This document shows positions 41,843 through 50,631 of a DNA stretch of 64,000 bases, piece by piece. Made by a program: the position numbers and the translations under genes. Each line of letters begins with the position of its first letter. Within the stretch, counting starts at the first letter, position 1. Source of the stretch: Staphylococcus sp. (GTDB taxonomy: Bacteria; Bacteroidota; Bacteroidia; Bacteroidales; Muribaculaceae); the NCBI GenBank assembly GCA_023665865.1, contig JAMPDC010000001.1, forward strand, positions 2,058,662 through 2,122,661, given 5' to 3'. The notes beneath the pieces are model-generated. The model searched no databases, was not told the DNA's origin, and was given only the letters and a program-made list of their open reading frames with translations.

Positions 41843-42237
41843 AGTCGTTTGATTTTGTTGGGGTGATTTTTAATTGCATATTTCAGCATGGCGAAAGCAG
41901 CATCCAACGGAGTATTGCCTATACCGTTGAAATAGTTGAAATCATCATAGTCTGAGCCTTGGACTTGACAACGCCATTCCATAATCCCTTTGTCAGTAGG
42001 ACGATAGAGAATATTGGCATTTGTCTTGTAGATTATATCCTCCAAGGTGTAGGCAGGGCATATCTCCACATAGAATTTGCCATTGATGCAATCCTTAACG
42101 GTTTCGGCTTCTTCTCCACCTACATAGGCGTATATCCCGTTGAAGTTTATGCAGCACATACTTGCATCCGAGCAATCCAATCCGAGTGATTTAAGCTCTG
42201 CCATCTGTTCGGGTGATAAGGCTATTTGTGGTTTCAT
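41839..42237 (-). CDS. Phage paralogue (LxPEQ...LGxxxSxASMC family), copy 1
   Basis: 132 aa. N-terminus IALSPEQMAELKSLGLDCSD then ASMC, the same pattern as the product of 42415-42939. The C-terminal part (DYDDFNYFNGIGNTPLDAAF) is alpha/beta. A tandem pair of paralogues in the early operon. Function unknown. Confidence 0.65.
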   Translation of the reverse strand: MKPQIALSPEQMAELKSLGLDCSDASMCCINFNGIYAYVGGEEAETVKDCINGKFYVEICPAYTLEDIIYKTNANILYRPTDKGIMEWRCQVQGSDYDDFNYFNGIGNTPLDAAFAMLKYAIKNHPNKIKRL

Positions 42238-42461
42238 TCTATTTCGATTGTTTTAGTTGTTGGTATTCCGTCTTGCCAAGTTGGATGTTTATGCCCGTAT
42301 AATACTTGACATAGATTCCTTGCGTATCTTTCCGCTTGCTTACATTCTACATTAAAATCTTCATCAAGTGTTCCGTTCATAGAACTGAGAGTTTCGAGTA
42401 ATTCTCTAATACTATCAGCTTCTTTTAGGGTCAATGAGACCCTGTTGTTTTCCTTTTTCAT
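42234..42461 (-). CDS. Small hypothetical protein (75 aa)
   Basis: Starts at the ATG at 42461 (MKKENNRVSLTLKEADSIRE), inside a frame open further upstream that overlaps the neighbouring gene's end; the shorter start gives normal spacing. Helical, with an ATGA overlap downstream. Unknown function. Confidence 0.55.
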   Translation of the reverse strand: MKKENNRVSLTLKEADSIRELLETLSSMNGTLDEDFNVECKQAERYARNLCQVLYGHKHPTWQDGIPTTKTIEIE

Positions 42462-42939
42462 TCTTATCTCTTGGTAAAGTCCAACATAGCAGCTCGAAGA
42501 GCGTGTCAATGAGTTCGGGGCAACTTTTTTCGCCAATCTCCATCGCTATTTCACTACCATAATACTCTCTATATGTGGCCAACCAAGTGTTGTTACAGTC
42601 TGCCTCTATTGTAAGATAGAACGTCACATTTATTTCAGCATCATGTATCTCTTTCGGCATGAGCGATAAAATATCGGAGAGGTCGAAGATTGGATAATAT
42701 TCTTTAGAGGACAAGTCATAATCGGCATCCTTCGGCACGATTACACACTCCACGTCTTGCACTTGCGATTCATCAAGGGTGCATAGGAGTTTACCATTTT
42801 CCTCCCACATCTGCCATGCTTCAAGTGGTTCTGAGCTGTCTGATTCGGGAAAGTAGAGCATACACATGCTTGCCTTGCTCGGGGCAACGCCAAGCTCTAT
42901 GAGGCGTTGCGATTGTTCGGGGGTGAGTTTTGTTTTCAT
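42415..42939 (-). CDS. Phage paralogue (LxPEQ...ASMC family), copy 2
   Basis: 174 aa. N-terminus LTPEQSQRLIELGVAPSKAS then MCMLYF, paralogous to 41839-42237. It carries an acidic middle (CVIVPKDADYDLSSKEYYP) and a membrane-free C-terminus. Unknown function. Confidence 0.65.
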   Translation of the reverse strand: MKTKLTPEQSQRLIELGVAPSKASMCMLYFPESDSSEPLEAWQMWEENGKLLCTLDESQVQDVECVIVPKDADYDLSSKEYYPIFDLSDILSLMPKEIHDAEINVTFYLTIEADCNNTWLATYREYYGSEIAMEIGEKSCPELIDTLFELLCWTLPRDKNEKGKQQGLIDPKRS

Positions 42940-43370
42940 GATTTCTTTGTTTTGTCGATTTCGATTAGTTTCAGTGCAGCCTCGATACCGGCAGATAGCG
43001 CGGATTCGTAGGTATCAAGTCCTATCTTAGCCCATAGTGCTTCACCAAAGTTATCTATCTCACAGACAATGACATTCCATTGGCGAACCATATTATACAG
43101 TGGTTCAACGCTTATGCTGTGGACTTCTCGCAGCCACTTCTGGACCTTAGCTATTGTTGGCGCGGTGATAAGTTCGCTTCCCATTGACTCCAAGATGGAA
43201 TTGCGCTCCGCCATCACGCAGATTTTCGGTTCATGCTTGACTCTGCGCGTCTTAACTGGCGTGCCATCATCGCAAAATGAGGTGTCCCAAAATTCATAAC
43301 ACTCCCAGTCAAATCCCAATTCTTTGAGTTTGACTGCAATTTCATAGGTTACAAAATCTTCGTTATTCAT
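42936..43370 (-). CDS. Hypothetical phage protein (144 aa)
   Basis: Pattern ELGFDWECYEFWDTSFCDDG and APTIAKVQKWLREVHSISVE followed by ESALSAGIEAALKLIEI; this resembles a common Bacteroides-group phage family often found next to the ASMC-type proteins. ATGA overlaps. Function unknown. Confidence 0.65.
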   Translation of the reverse strand: MNNEDFVTYEIAVKLKELGFDWECYEFWDTSFCDDGTPVKTRRVKHEPKICVMAERNSILESMGSELITAPTIAKVQKWLREVHSISVEPLYNMVRQWNVIVCEIDNFGEALWAKIGLDTYESALSAGIEAALKLIEIDKTKKS

Positions 43371-43642
43371 TTCAGGTACTTTTTAGAGGTTTCGTAAAAT
43401 TCCTTCATCATTGTCTCGCAGAGGTCGATGTCGGGGACTTCGATCTGCATTGACCAATCACAATCAAGGCGTGTCTCGCTCAGATCGGGGATCATTGAGA
43501 CCGTGACCCACACTTCGCTGCCTTTGTGCGGCTCGTAGTGCTGATATTTGCCGCGCCAATCCGTGAAGCGGAAACAGATCTGATAATCAATAGTTCGGTC
43601 GCCGTGCTTGTCTTTGTGGATGCCGAAGGACTTCGCCCACAT
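43367..43642 (-). CDS. Phage protein, downstream part of an amber-interrupted gene
   Basis: 91 aa from the ATG at 43642 (MWAKSFGIHKDKHGDRTIDY; CFRFTDWRGKYQHYEPHKGS). In the same frame, upstream of this ATG, lie two TAG codons (43652-43654 and 43673-43675) and then a 20-codon opening with its own ATG at 43735. Reading through both gives one uninterrupted ~122-aa protein of the type found in other phages. It may be a real short gene, a decayed gene or an amber-recoded gene. Confidence 0.6.
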   Translation of the reverse strand: MWAKSFGIHKDKHGDRTIDYQICFRFTDWRGKYQHYEPHKGSEVWVTVSMIPDLSETRLDCDWSMQIEVPDIDLCETMMKEFYETSKKYLK

Positions 43643-43672
43643 GTAATCCTAGCGTCCGACAAGGCACGTGGT

Positions 43673-43735
43673 CTACTTCTTGTAGCCACGCTTTTCAAGA
43701 TCTGCTTCGAGTTTCGTCAGTTGCTTCGGTTTCAT
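43673..43735 (-). CDS. 20-codon N-terminal part of the amber-interrupted gene
   Basis: ATG at 43735 overlaps the upstream stop (ATGA). It encodes MKPKQLTKLEADLEKRGYKK and ends in TAG. The sequence after it stays in frame with 43367-43642, interrupted only by one further TAG. Confidence 0.45.
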   Translation of the reverse strand: MKPKQLTKLEADLEKRGYKK

Positions 43736-43911
43736 TTGCCAGGCTGTTCTAAGAGTTTGATGTTACTGAGGGCTATCCCATGAGAGCTATCGCTCTGTTC
43801 TGCGAAGAAGTTTGCGAGGATGTGGTCAGTGATACGGTCTTTATCATCGCGGTAGGCTTCTTCGGCTTTCCCGGTGAGATTTATGTCGAATTCGAGATGG
43901 AGAGTTGTCAT
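43732..43911 (-). CDS. Small phage protein (59 aa)
   Basis: Encodes MTTLHLEFDINLTGKAEEAY and a helical, charged remainder ending ALSNIKLLEQPGK. ATGA overlaps with both neighbours support it as a gene. Function unknown. Confidence 0.6.
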   Translation of the reverse strand: MTTLHLEFDINLTGKAEEAYRDDKDRITDHILANFFAEQSDSSHGIALSNIKLLEQPGK

Positions 43912-44855
43912 GCCTGCGAGTTTTTTGTTGCGGTGGATGATTGTTTTTTCTTTGCATCGGAGGCTGCTTTACGGGCGAGGGAGGTTTCGGCGGCGAGACC
44001 TCGGGATTTAAGATAGGCTTGAAGCTCGGCAGCAGAGTCGAGAGAATGAGCCTTCTCAACTTCGGCTCGTTCGGCCGCTTTTTCTTTGAGATAACTATCG
44101 TCGCATCTATGTTTTGTCGTGGTAGACATGTCTACGCCCGGGCTGTTTTGCTTAGCGAGCCAACGACAGAAGTGGGATTTGCAGTCCTGGAGACTATCGT
44201 GAGTTTTTGAACATACAAAGACAAAGCGATCCAAAAGGGCGATCAATTCTTCGGGAGGAGTGGCATATTGTTTACTCACGCTTGCGAGCCAGCAACTGTC
44301 GGCCTTGAGGATCGGGATCTCCTCCTCAACGGACAAAGCGTATGGCGCGCGTGGCGATTCTGCTACCGGCGCTCCAGAATGCTTTGCGCTTGAAGTGCAG
44401 TCGGGCCTAATTGAAGAAAGTGGAGTTGGGGTGGCTGTATTGCCTGCGGGGACTTCCTGCGAGATCGGTTTATCTATAATTAAATAAGGGAGGTCTGAGC
44501 TTTTCGTTACCCACCGTTTGGAAGCTTCAAAGAAACGTTTCTGAATTCCGCGTGACGTAAGGATCTTAGCCGAATCAAACAGGCTTTTGTCGAAGAAATC
44601 CCATTTGACCAAGCGATTCACTATAGAGTCAAGGAGTTCAGGTGAAACGCCCGCGAGCGACCTAAGCATTTTCATGCGCAGCATGTCGGACCACTCTATG
44701 AAATAACCGTTGCGGTATATCGCACAGAGCAGTTTTATAGCTGTAAGTTCTCCTTTGATCCCGAATTCCCCGGAGATGGCAACTATCTTCTCGTCATCGA
44801 AGAAGTCAACATCCAAAGGGAAGTAGCCGAGACCTTGTTTGCGTGGGCGTGCCAT
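43908..44855 (-). CDS. DUF4373-domain protein (replication-initiation-like)
   Basis: 315 aa from the ATG at 44855 (MARPRKQGLGYFPLDVDFFD), which is the domain's usual start; the frame extends 11 codons further. The N-terminal ~120 residues (KIVAISGEFGIKGELTAIKL, AIYRNGYFIEWSDMLRMKML) match the Lin1244/Lin1753-like DUF4373 domain, a winged-helix-type module. A disordered Pro/Ser linker (about 140-190) and a C-terminal helical, Lys-rich part (CKSHFCRWLAKQN) follow. Probably takes part in phage DNA replication. Confidence 0.75.
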   Translation of the reverse strand: MARPRKQGLGYFPLDVDFFDDEKIVAISGEFGIKGELTAIKLLCAIYRNGYFIEWSDMLRMKMLRSLAGVSPELLDSIVNRLVKWDFFDKSLFDSAKILTSRGIQKRFFEASKRWVTKSSDLPYLIIDKPISQEVPAGNTATPTPLSSIRPDCTSSAKHSGAPVAESPRAPYALSVEEEIPILKADSCWLASVSKQYATPPEELIALLDRFVFVCSKTHDSLQDCKSHFCRWLAKQNSPGVDMSTTTKHRCDDSYLKEKAAERAEVEKAHSLDSAAELQAYLKSRGLAAETSLARKAASDAKKKQSSTATKNSQA

Positions 44856-44862
44856 TGTTGTG

Positions 44863-45273
44863 TTATATTTCTTTGATTTTAATTCCATGAACCGCGAGCA
44901 TGAGCTTGCGTTTGATTTTGTATTCCGGCGTGCGGAATCCCTTGGTGTCCTCCACGACCTGATTACCGTCAGCGTCAGTGTAGACGAAGTCGGCGATGTA
45001 GCGGCACGATCGTTCGAGCAGAACCCGGGTGGGCTTCCCTTTGAGATCTTTGCCGTACTGGCCGTACTGAGCGGGAATCAGTACGAACGGGACTTGCTCA
45101 CGGAGCCCGGAGATGAGCCCGGCGCGCTGCATCAGCTTCAGTTGGTTGGCTCTGTCGTGTTCCTTTTTGGAAGCATGGCCGCCTACTGCCTTGGCATGAT
45201 ACTTGTTGGCGCCGGATCTCTTACTTCGGTTAGTGAGCTCGCGCAGTTCAGCAGGTGTGATCGTCTGTTTCAT
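44863..45273 (-). CDS. DUF1064 family nuclease-like protein
   Basis: 136 aa from the ATG at 45273 (MKQTITPAELRELTNR); an upstream opening to 45342 is less likely. The core KYHAKAVGGHASKKEHDRAN then ISGLREQVPFVLIP and IADFVYTDADGNQVVEDTKG is the DUF1064 pattern, a PD-(D/E)XK-like fold with E...D...D...EDTKG as candidate metal-binding residues. Likely Holliday-junction or structure-specific endonuclease in phage recombination. Confidence 0.8.
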   Translation of the reverse strand: MKQTITPAELRELTNRSKRSGANKYHAKAVGGHASKKEHDRANQLKLMQRAGLISGLREQVPFVLIPAQYGQYGKDLKGKPTRVLLERSCRYIADFVYTDADGNQVVEDTKGFRTPEYKIKRKLMLAVHGIKIKEI

Positions 45274-45703
45274 TGTGGCTGAGTGCGGGATAGACATCCA
45301 TGATCTTTGTCTCGGAGATGGATGCGACGTCGTAGTCGGCAAGAGTACCTTTCATACCTTCGTCGAAACGGACGCGGGCTCCTTCATTGTCGTTTGCCTG
45401 GACGAGAATGAGAGATGCGGCCTTGCGCTCTACGCCACTGCGCTCGTCAATGGTGATGAAATTAACCTTGACCATGTACCATTTGTCGGCGTCTGCTGTG
45501 AAGAAGATTTCGGAAATGGATGTCTTCTTGATGGCGGGGATTGTGAAGTCTCCGGAGATAAAAGGTGTCATTTCCCGTGTGATCCTTGCTTCTGCTTCCG
45601 TGAAAGAGAGCGCATCGACGAGATACGACTCAGTCACTCTCTTTACGGCTCCGTTTTCCATGACCTTGTCGAAACGGACTTTACATTCAAGCCAAAGTGC
45701 CAT
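45248..45703 (-). CDS. DUF4494-like protein
   Basis: 151 aa: MALWLECKVRFDKVMENGAV, ESYLVDALSFTEAEARITRE, then FTIPAIKKTSISEIFF. It matches the DUF4494 pattern widespread in Bacteroidota phages and chromosomes. It overlaps the DUF1064 gene by 26 bases. Function unknown; its neighbours suggest DNA metabolism. Confidence 0.75.
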   Translation of the reverse strand: MALWLECKVRFDKVMENGAVKRVTESYLVDALSFTEAEARITREMTPFISGDFTIPAIKKTSISEIFFTADADKWYMVKVNFITIDERSGVERKAASLILVQANDNEGARVRFDEGMKGTLADYDVASISETKIMDVYPALSHNETDDHTC

Positions 45704-45707
45704 AGCT

Positions 45708-45980
45708 TTATTTGAGTGCTTCTTTAATTGTTTGACTTGGGATAAATTTCACGACTTTGTGGGCCGGAACGGTGATGGCCTTGCCACGGGCGATGTCGCG
45801 GGCCTGGCGCTCGGCTGTCTGGCGGACGGAGAATGTCCCGAGGCCGCGCAAGGATATGGATTCACCTTTGGAGAGGGTGTCGGAGATAAGTTTAATCACG
45901 CCTTCGGTGGCGCGGATGGCGGATGAGCGTTGCAGGCCGCAGTTGTAGGCCAGGTGCTCAATGATGTCTTGTTTTACCAT
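45708..45980 (-). CDS. HU/IHF-type histone-like DNA-binding protein
   Basis: 90 aa: MVKQDIIEHLAYNCGLQRSS (helical dimer part), SISLRGLGTFSVRQTAERQA (beta arm with the Gly-Leu-Gly-x-F signature) and VVKFIPSQTIKEAL. It bends and compacts DNA, helping recombination or replication. It overlaps the next gene by 23 bases. Confidence 0.88.
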   Translation of the reverse strand: MVKQDIIEHLAYNCGLQRSSAIRATEGVIKLISDTLSKGESISLRGLGTFSVRQTAERQARDIARGKAITVPAHKVVKFIPSQTIKEALK

Positions 45981-46146
45981 GATGGGATTCGTTTAGTTTG
46001 GTTTTATATTTTGATGTGAGTTGGTTGATCATGTGGGATCGGCATGTGCATTTCTGCATCGGCAGAGTGGCGAGTGCCTCATAGAGGCGGGCAGCGTCAT
46101 CAAGATAGGCGATGAACTTCTGAAGGTCGGATTTGCTAACTTCCAT
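45958..46146 (-). CDS. Small phage protein with Cys/His pair
   Basis: 62 aa: MEVSKSDLQKFIAYLDDAAR, then CTCRSHMINQLTSKYKTKLN. This is a small family I associate with Bacteroides-group phages next to HU and helicase genes. Cys-x-Cys plus His could bind metal. Function unknown. Confidence 0.65.
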   Translation of the reverse strand: MEVSKSDLQKFIAYLDDAARLYEALATLPMQKCTCRSHMINQLTSKYKTKLNESHHGKTRHH

Positions 46147-47575
46147 TGTTCATGAATGAGGTTACAAGTTCGTCAAAATACATTTCATCCTGCGGAATAT
46201 CATCGTTCGCGGCCATAATCATGTTGGCGATTGTCTTTTTCTCATGGATGATTGAATAGAGGGTGCTGTCGATGGTCCTACGCCCGAGCATATAGTAGCA
46301 GGTGACGTTGTCTTTCTGCCCGATACGGTGGGCGCGGTCCTCACACTGGCAGCAGTCGGCGTAGGTCCATGGGAATTCAATGAAGGCTACGTTGGAGGAC
46401 GCCGTAAGGGTGAGACCAACGCCGGCAGCCTTGATGGAGCAGACGGCGAGTTGCGCTTTGCCGGACTGAAAGCGATCAACCGCAGATTGCTTCTCTACAA
46501 GGGACTGACGGCCCGTGATCTGCACGGCTTTCGGGAAAGCCTTCATGATTGCATCGACAATCTCATGGTAGGAGCAGAAGAGGATCAGGGGCTTGTCATT
46601 GGCGAGGAAGGTGCTGATAAAGTCGATGGCCTGACGGACTTTACCTTTAGCCGAGAGCGAGCGCAACGTCATGAACTTTACAAGAGCCTCCATGCGCATC
46701 TTACGCCGGATCTCAATGTCGGTGCAGCCAGTGTATTTCTCCAGGTATTCGCGGAGGTCTGCAGCAGCCGTGTCGTAGATCTCACGCGATTCAGGATCAA
46801 GATCTACATAGAGGTCTGTGCGGGTCTTTTCGGGAAGCTGCGTGAGGACGGATTTCTTCTCGCGCCGTATCATGCACCGATCATAGAGACGGCGGGAGAG
46901 ATCCGCGAGCGCCTCGGCTTGCTCTCCCTGTTGTGTCTTGTCGAAGGAGCAGTAGTTGGAGAGGAATTGACTGCGGCCTCCGAATTCTTTGAGCTGCTCC
47001 ATGATGGAAAGCTGAGAGATTAGATCTTCGGGGCGATTGACGACCGGAGTCCCTGACAGGAGCATGATGTAAGGCTTGTCGGTGCAGATGCCTTTTGTAA
47101 ACATGGACTGTTGCGCCGATGGATCCTTGACGCGGTGCGATTCGTCGATAATTACACTACGGAACATTTTCACATAGGGAGCGAACACCACGTCTTTCAG
47201 GCGGAAGTTGCGGCCGCCTTTGATATCCCACACGAAATATTTGCGGAGAGATTCGTAGTTGACGATTGCTACCTGGTATATGCCCATGCTAAGAAGATAT
47301 GGCCAAGTTGTGCGCGTGGAATCGTCAAGGACAAGAGCTTTTGCATCAGTAAACTTCTCGAATTCACGTTGCCAGTTGATCTTCAATGAGGCGGGACAGA
47401 TTACGAGGCAGGGGTAGGCACGGGCGCAATCAGCCACTCCGATGCTCTGGAGAGTTTTCCCAAGCCCCGGTTCGTCGCCGATTAGGAAGTGCTTTTTGGC
47501 AAGGCCGAAAAGAATCCCCTCACGCTGATAGTCGTAAGGCTCTACTTTGAGGTTGTGTCGGAGTTGCGCTGTCAT
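46136..47575 (-). CDS. SNF2-type DNA helicase
   Basis: 479 aa from the ATG at 47575, which overlaps the upstream stop by ATGA. It has Walker A GDEPGLGKTLQS, DESH box (VIIDESHRVKD), SGTPVVNRPEDLI and the C-terminal helicase motifs (LILFCSYHEI, VEKQSAVDRFQSGKAQLAVC, EDRAHRIGQKDNV). SNF2-family translocase acting on duplex DNA, likely in phage replication or recombination. Confidence 0.9.
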   Translation of the reverse strand: MTAQLRHNLKVEPYDYQREGILFGLAKKHFLIGDEPGLGKTLQSIGVADCARAYPCLVICPASLKINWQREFEKFTDAKALVLDDSTRTTWPYLLSMGIYQVAIVNYESLRKYFVWDIKGGRNFRLKDVVFAPYVKMFRSVIIDESHRVKDPSAQQSMFTKGICTDKPYIMLLSGTPVVNRPEDLISQLSIMEQLKEFGGRSQFLSNYCSFDKTQQGEQAEALADLSRRLYDRCMIRREKKSVLTQLPEKTRTDLYVDLDPESREIYDTAAADLREYLEKYTGCTDIEIRRKMRMEALVKFMTLRSLSAKGKVRQAIDFISTFLANDKPLILFCSYHEIVDAIMKAFPKAVQITGRQSLVEKQSAVDRFQSGKAQLAVCSIKAAGVGLTLTASSNVAFIEFPWTYADCCQCEDRAHRIGQKDNVTCYYMLGRRTIDSTLYSIIHEKKTIANMIMAANDDIPQDEMYFDELVTSFMNNGS

Positions 47576-47763
47576 GACTTGTATTTCCATCCGTTGAGTT
47601 CGTAGACGCGGCGACGGGCGCTTTCGCGGTCATTGTAGGCGAAGGTCGGTTCGTTCCAGACCTTCTCCATGCTGTAGGATTGCTCGCTGCGGACGTTGGT
47701 ATAGCGATAAATAGCCCAGCTGCCATGCAGGAGTGAAAATGTGTATTGCCCGATCTTTTTCAT
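47572..47763 (-). CDS. Small conserved phage protein (63 aa)
   Basis: Starts at 47763 (MKKIGQYTFSLLHGSWAIYR) with an ATGA overlap to the upstream gene. The C-terminus YNDRESARRRVYELNGWKYK is typical of a small family I associate with Bacteroides-group phages. Function unknown. Confidence 0.65.
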   Translation of the reverse strand: MKKIGQYTFSLLHGSWAIYRYTNVRSEQSYSMEKVWNEPTFAYNDRESARRRVYELNGWKYKS

Positions 47764-48431
47764 GCCGATTTCGATTTTAAGTTGAGACACCAATACATAA
47801 AGGCAAGTTCTTCGTATTTCTCACGGCCACGGCGGTAGATGTCGCTATCGCGCTCGATGAATAGCTTAAAGATGCGACAGTTCTTTTTGGAGATTGCATA
47901 GATGAAATCCTGGTTGCTTCCGGCTACATCCATGTACCATGCGCGTGAGCGGTCCCAATCGAAGAAGTCAACAGCTTCCTCGAATTCCTTCTGCGAAGAG
48001 GCGAAGGTTGATTTAAGATCGCCGCCGAAGCGGCTGACCTCAATCCACCAATCCCACTTGCAGCGCGTGGGAAGAGTGAAGGGGAAGCCTCCATATTCAA
48101 ACAGCTGGGCGTCGTTGACCATGAAACGCTGTGTCTCGGCCGAACGCAGAACGTAGGCGAGGAAGGCATCATGGCGCGCTTCGGCACGGAGCGCCTTTTG
48201 CATTTCAAGAGCGTGGCGAAATTCATCCTCGGTGTATTGGGTGTCGTCAACGGTAAAGCGGAAATAGTTGACGCGCGCCGATTCGGTGATGACAGCATCG
48301 ACGAGGTTGCCGAAGCGGAAAGCCTCGTCCCGGCTGCCGAATTGCAGCCGGGGGTGAAGCAGCTCCTTGAGGGCGGTGAGATCTGAGTTTGAGACCTCGC
48401 TGCGCAGATAGTATGTGTCCGGATTGTTCAT
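47760..48431 (-). CDS. RecE-like PD-(D/E)XK exonuclease
   Basis: 223 aa: YYLRSEVSNSDLTALKELLH, RFGNLVDAVITESARV, then CKWDWWIEVSRFGGDLKSTF (D-x-K active-site pattern), FDWDRSRAWYMDVAGSNQDF and KKNCRIF. This is the exonuclease VIII/PDDEXK type that pairs with RecT. It degrades one strand so that RecT can anneal the exposed single strand. The RecT gene lies one gene upstream. Confidence 0.82.
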   Translation of the reverse strand: MNNPDTYYLRSEVSNSDLTALKELLHPRLQFGSRDEAFRFGNLVDAVITESARVNYFRFTVDDTQYTEDEFRHALEMQKALRAEARHDAFLAYVLRSAETQRFMVNDAQLFEYGGFPFTLPTRCKWDWWIEVSRFGGDLKSTFASSQKEFEEAVDFFDWDRSRAWYMDVAGSNQDFIYAISKKNCRIFKLFIERDSDIYRRGREKYEELAFMYWCLNLKSKSA

Positions 48432-48432
48432 A

Positions 48433-49659
48433 TCACTGGGCTTTTACTTCTTCGACATATTGGACGGAGGGATGCTCAATGAGCTGCCCGTCCTTGTTGG
48501 CAAGCTTCTCGCAGAATGTGATCTGCTTCTTAAAAGTTTTTGCAAGCTCGTCCTCGGAAAGATTGCAGCCTTCCTTGGCCCACCAGAGGGCGAGGACCTG
48601 CATGTAGCCTTCGGGAGAGACGATCCGGAGCTTTTTTGTGACTTTGGCTTTGGGGGTATAGACCGTGCGCGTGGCAGCGGCAGCGGCGAATAGCCCAGCC
48701 CCTTCAGCAGCGGCTTTCTCGGCTTCCTTACGGCGTGCTTCCTCGGCCTCACGAGCAATGCGCTCCTGCTCCTTCCGGGCGAGCTCTGCCGCTTCGCGGG
48801 CCTTAACTTCGGCTTCGATCTTTGCTTTCTCGTCGGCCGAGGCGGCAGCTGCACGTTCAAACTCCGCTTTGCGAGAGGGTAGGCGGTCGAGGATCTCCTG
48901 GCGGTAGTCGCCGATCTCGGTAGCATATTGCTCGCGGAAGCCGGGCATGAGCTGCCGAAGGGCTTCGGCGCAGATAGAGCGCGATTCGTCGGGGGAAAGA
49001 TTGAACGGGAGGCGTACCTTAGACTGCGGGTTCCAGTCAGCCGGGAGCTCCTGCTCGAATCCGGTGAGAGTGTCATGAACGGCCTGATAAGACTCCAATG
49101 TACAGCGTGAGTTGAGATCGGTCAAGAGATTGATGCCACGGACGACAAGATCATTGAACTGGGATTTGAAGTCCGCTTTACATTCGTCGGCATAGTTGGC
49201 GCGGGCAAGTTCGGCCGCCCTGCGCGCCTCCTCTGCCTTGCGACGCGCTTCCTCTTCCTCGCGTTTGCGTGTGGCATACCGGTTTCGCTGCTGCTGTAGT
49301 TCGTATGGGATGGTCCCTGCCTTGGCGGGGTCTATCTCATTTTCCATGACTGTAAACTCCTTGCGGATCTGATCGAAGAGCTTGGTAACAGGGGCGCGGC
49401 GTTCGTTCATGTCCTTTAGGGTGACGCGAACACGATTTAGATAGAGGGCAGTCTTCTTGTCGAGTTCGTCGTTCATCCCTTGGGATTTTATCTCGTCGAG
49501 GAGTTTGCCACAGGCAAGGAGGCAGTTATCGCGCGATAGCTTGTTGCGGTTGAAAGATTCGGGGCCGGACCGCATTATCATGCTGATATTGGCGGGATCG
49601 GCCACGATAGCTACAGCGGAGGCCGGAGTCACGGCGGGATTGAATGGGTCGTTGTTCAT
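48433..49659 (-). CDS. Coiled-coil recombination-associated protein
   Basis: 408 aa with two long charged coiled coils (about 120-160 and 260-320; Arg/Glu/Ala-rich, KREEEEARRKAEEARRAAEL) and a C-terminal part (SPEGYMQVLALWWAKEGCNL). It lies between RecT and the RecE-like nuclease, so it may organise recombination, but no enzyme motif is visible. Confidence 0.65.
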   Translation of the reverse strand: MNNDPFNPAVTPASAVAIVADPANISMIMRSGPESFNRNKLSRDNCLLACGKLLDEIKSQGMNDELDKKTALYLNRVRVTLKDMNERRAPVTKLFDQIRKEFTVMENEIDPAKAGTIPYELQQQRNRYATRKREEEEARRKAEEARRAAELARANYADECKADFKSQFNDLVVRGINLLTDLNSRCTLESYQAVHDTLTGFEQELPADWNPQSKVRLPFNLSPDESRSICAEALRQLMPGFREQYATEIGDYRQEILDRLPSRKAEFERAAAASADEKAKIEAEVKAREAAELARKEQERIAREAEEARRKEAEKAAAEGAGLFAAAAATRTVYTPKAKVTKKLRIVSPEGYMQVLALWWAKEGCNLSEDELAKTFKKQITFCEKLANKDGQLIEHPSVQYVEEVKAQ

Positions 49660-49689
49660 GATTGATATGGGTTTATGGATTAATGTTTA

Positions 49690-50631
49690 TCACCAGCCTT
49701 CGTCTTCGCCGGCTTTGTCCGGATCGACGGTTACGCCCTCTGTGTGGTCGGGCTCGGGGGAGAAAGACTCAGGTTGTTTAGGTTGTTGAGACTTAGTATC
49801 CATTGAGTAGTAGTCTGGCATCTGCTCTTCTTCGGGGAGATCTGCTTCCATGACCATACCTTTTCCGATGGGGAGTTTGGGGTAGGATTTAAAGGCGTGT
49901 TTTACGCATTTGGCGATAAGGAATCCGGAGTCAATCGAGCCCCCGAGGCCAGAAGAGTAGAGGTCGTTAGCTTTTGCATTTTCTTTATCTCTCCTGCCTC
50001 TTTCATTTTGCTTGAGTGAGTAGTTTTGGAGACGCTGCCATGCTTCGGGGAGAATGATAGCATAGTCAATAGAGCCGTCAAGGCGGGTAATCTTCATGAA
50101 GCAGGCAATGGGGTTGGCAGCATTATGAGAGAGATTGAGGCCGTAGGAAACATGTTTGCGTCCGTCGCTTTCGGTATATGAGAAGGTGTCGCCCTCATAG
50201 GCTATGGTGGGGCTGTCGCAGTGGCGGATCTGTCCGGCACGTTGACGCATGAGTATTTCACCATAGCCTGTGATGGAGATGTAGACTCGGTTTTCCCAAT
50301 AATCTTTGCCGTTGCCGTCGGTGAGTTTTACGCTGCGGTTGAGAAGGTAACAGAGGGCTTGTGTTCCGGGCTCGAGGGTGAGGTCTTTGACTGCGAGATC
50401 GACGAAGGCGAGAAAAACGGAGATGGAAGTGACGTTCCATTTGCTTTTGTCGTCGACAATAGCGCGGTTGAGGAAGCGCGATTCGCGCTCGGCAAAGGCC
50501 TCGCCTCCCTCACCATGGATGGAGTTGTAGAGGTTGACGATGTGGGCATGGACATCAGCATTGACGGGGACGTCCCAGGGCTGGAGTTGCTGCAATTTGG
50601 CGATGGTGTCGCCGAAACGGTTTACACTCAT
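49690..50631 (-). CDS. recT: RecT-family single-strand annealing protein
   Basis: 313 aa: SKWNVTSISVFLAFVDLAVK, LTDGNGKDYWENRVYISITG and YGEILMRQRAGQIRHCDSPT, then IACFMKITRLDGSIDYAIIL and FLIAKCVKHAFKSYPKLPIG, the RecT pattern. The C-terminus (about 260-313) is a disordered acidic/Pro-rich tail. It anneals single strands in phage recombination with the RecE-like nuclease. First coding gene after the structured non-coding stretch. Confidence 0.88.
   Translation of the reverse strand: MSVNRFGDTIAKLQQLQPWDVPVNADVHAHIVNLYNSIHGEGGEAFAERESRFLNRAIVDDKSKWNVTSISVFLAFVDLAVKDLTLEPGTQALCYLLNRSVKLTDGNGKDYWENRVYISITGYGEILMRQRAGQIRHCDSPTIAYEGDTFSYTESDGRKHVSYGLNLSHNAANPIACFMKITRLDGSIDYAIILPEAWQRLQNYSLKQNERGRRDKENAKANDLYSSGLGGSIDSGFLIAKCVKHAFKSYPKLPIGKGMVMEADLPEEEQMPDYYSMDTKSQQPKQPESFSPEPDHTEGVTVDPDKAGEDEGW

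Noticed and set aside
46328..47023. 231-codon + strand open frame opposite the SNF2 helicase
   Set aside because: Shadow of a strongly supported helicase gene.
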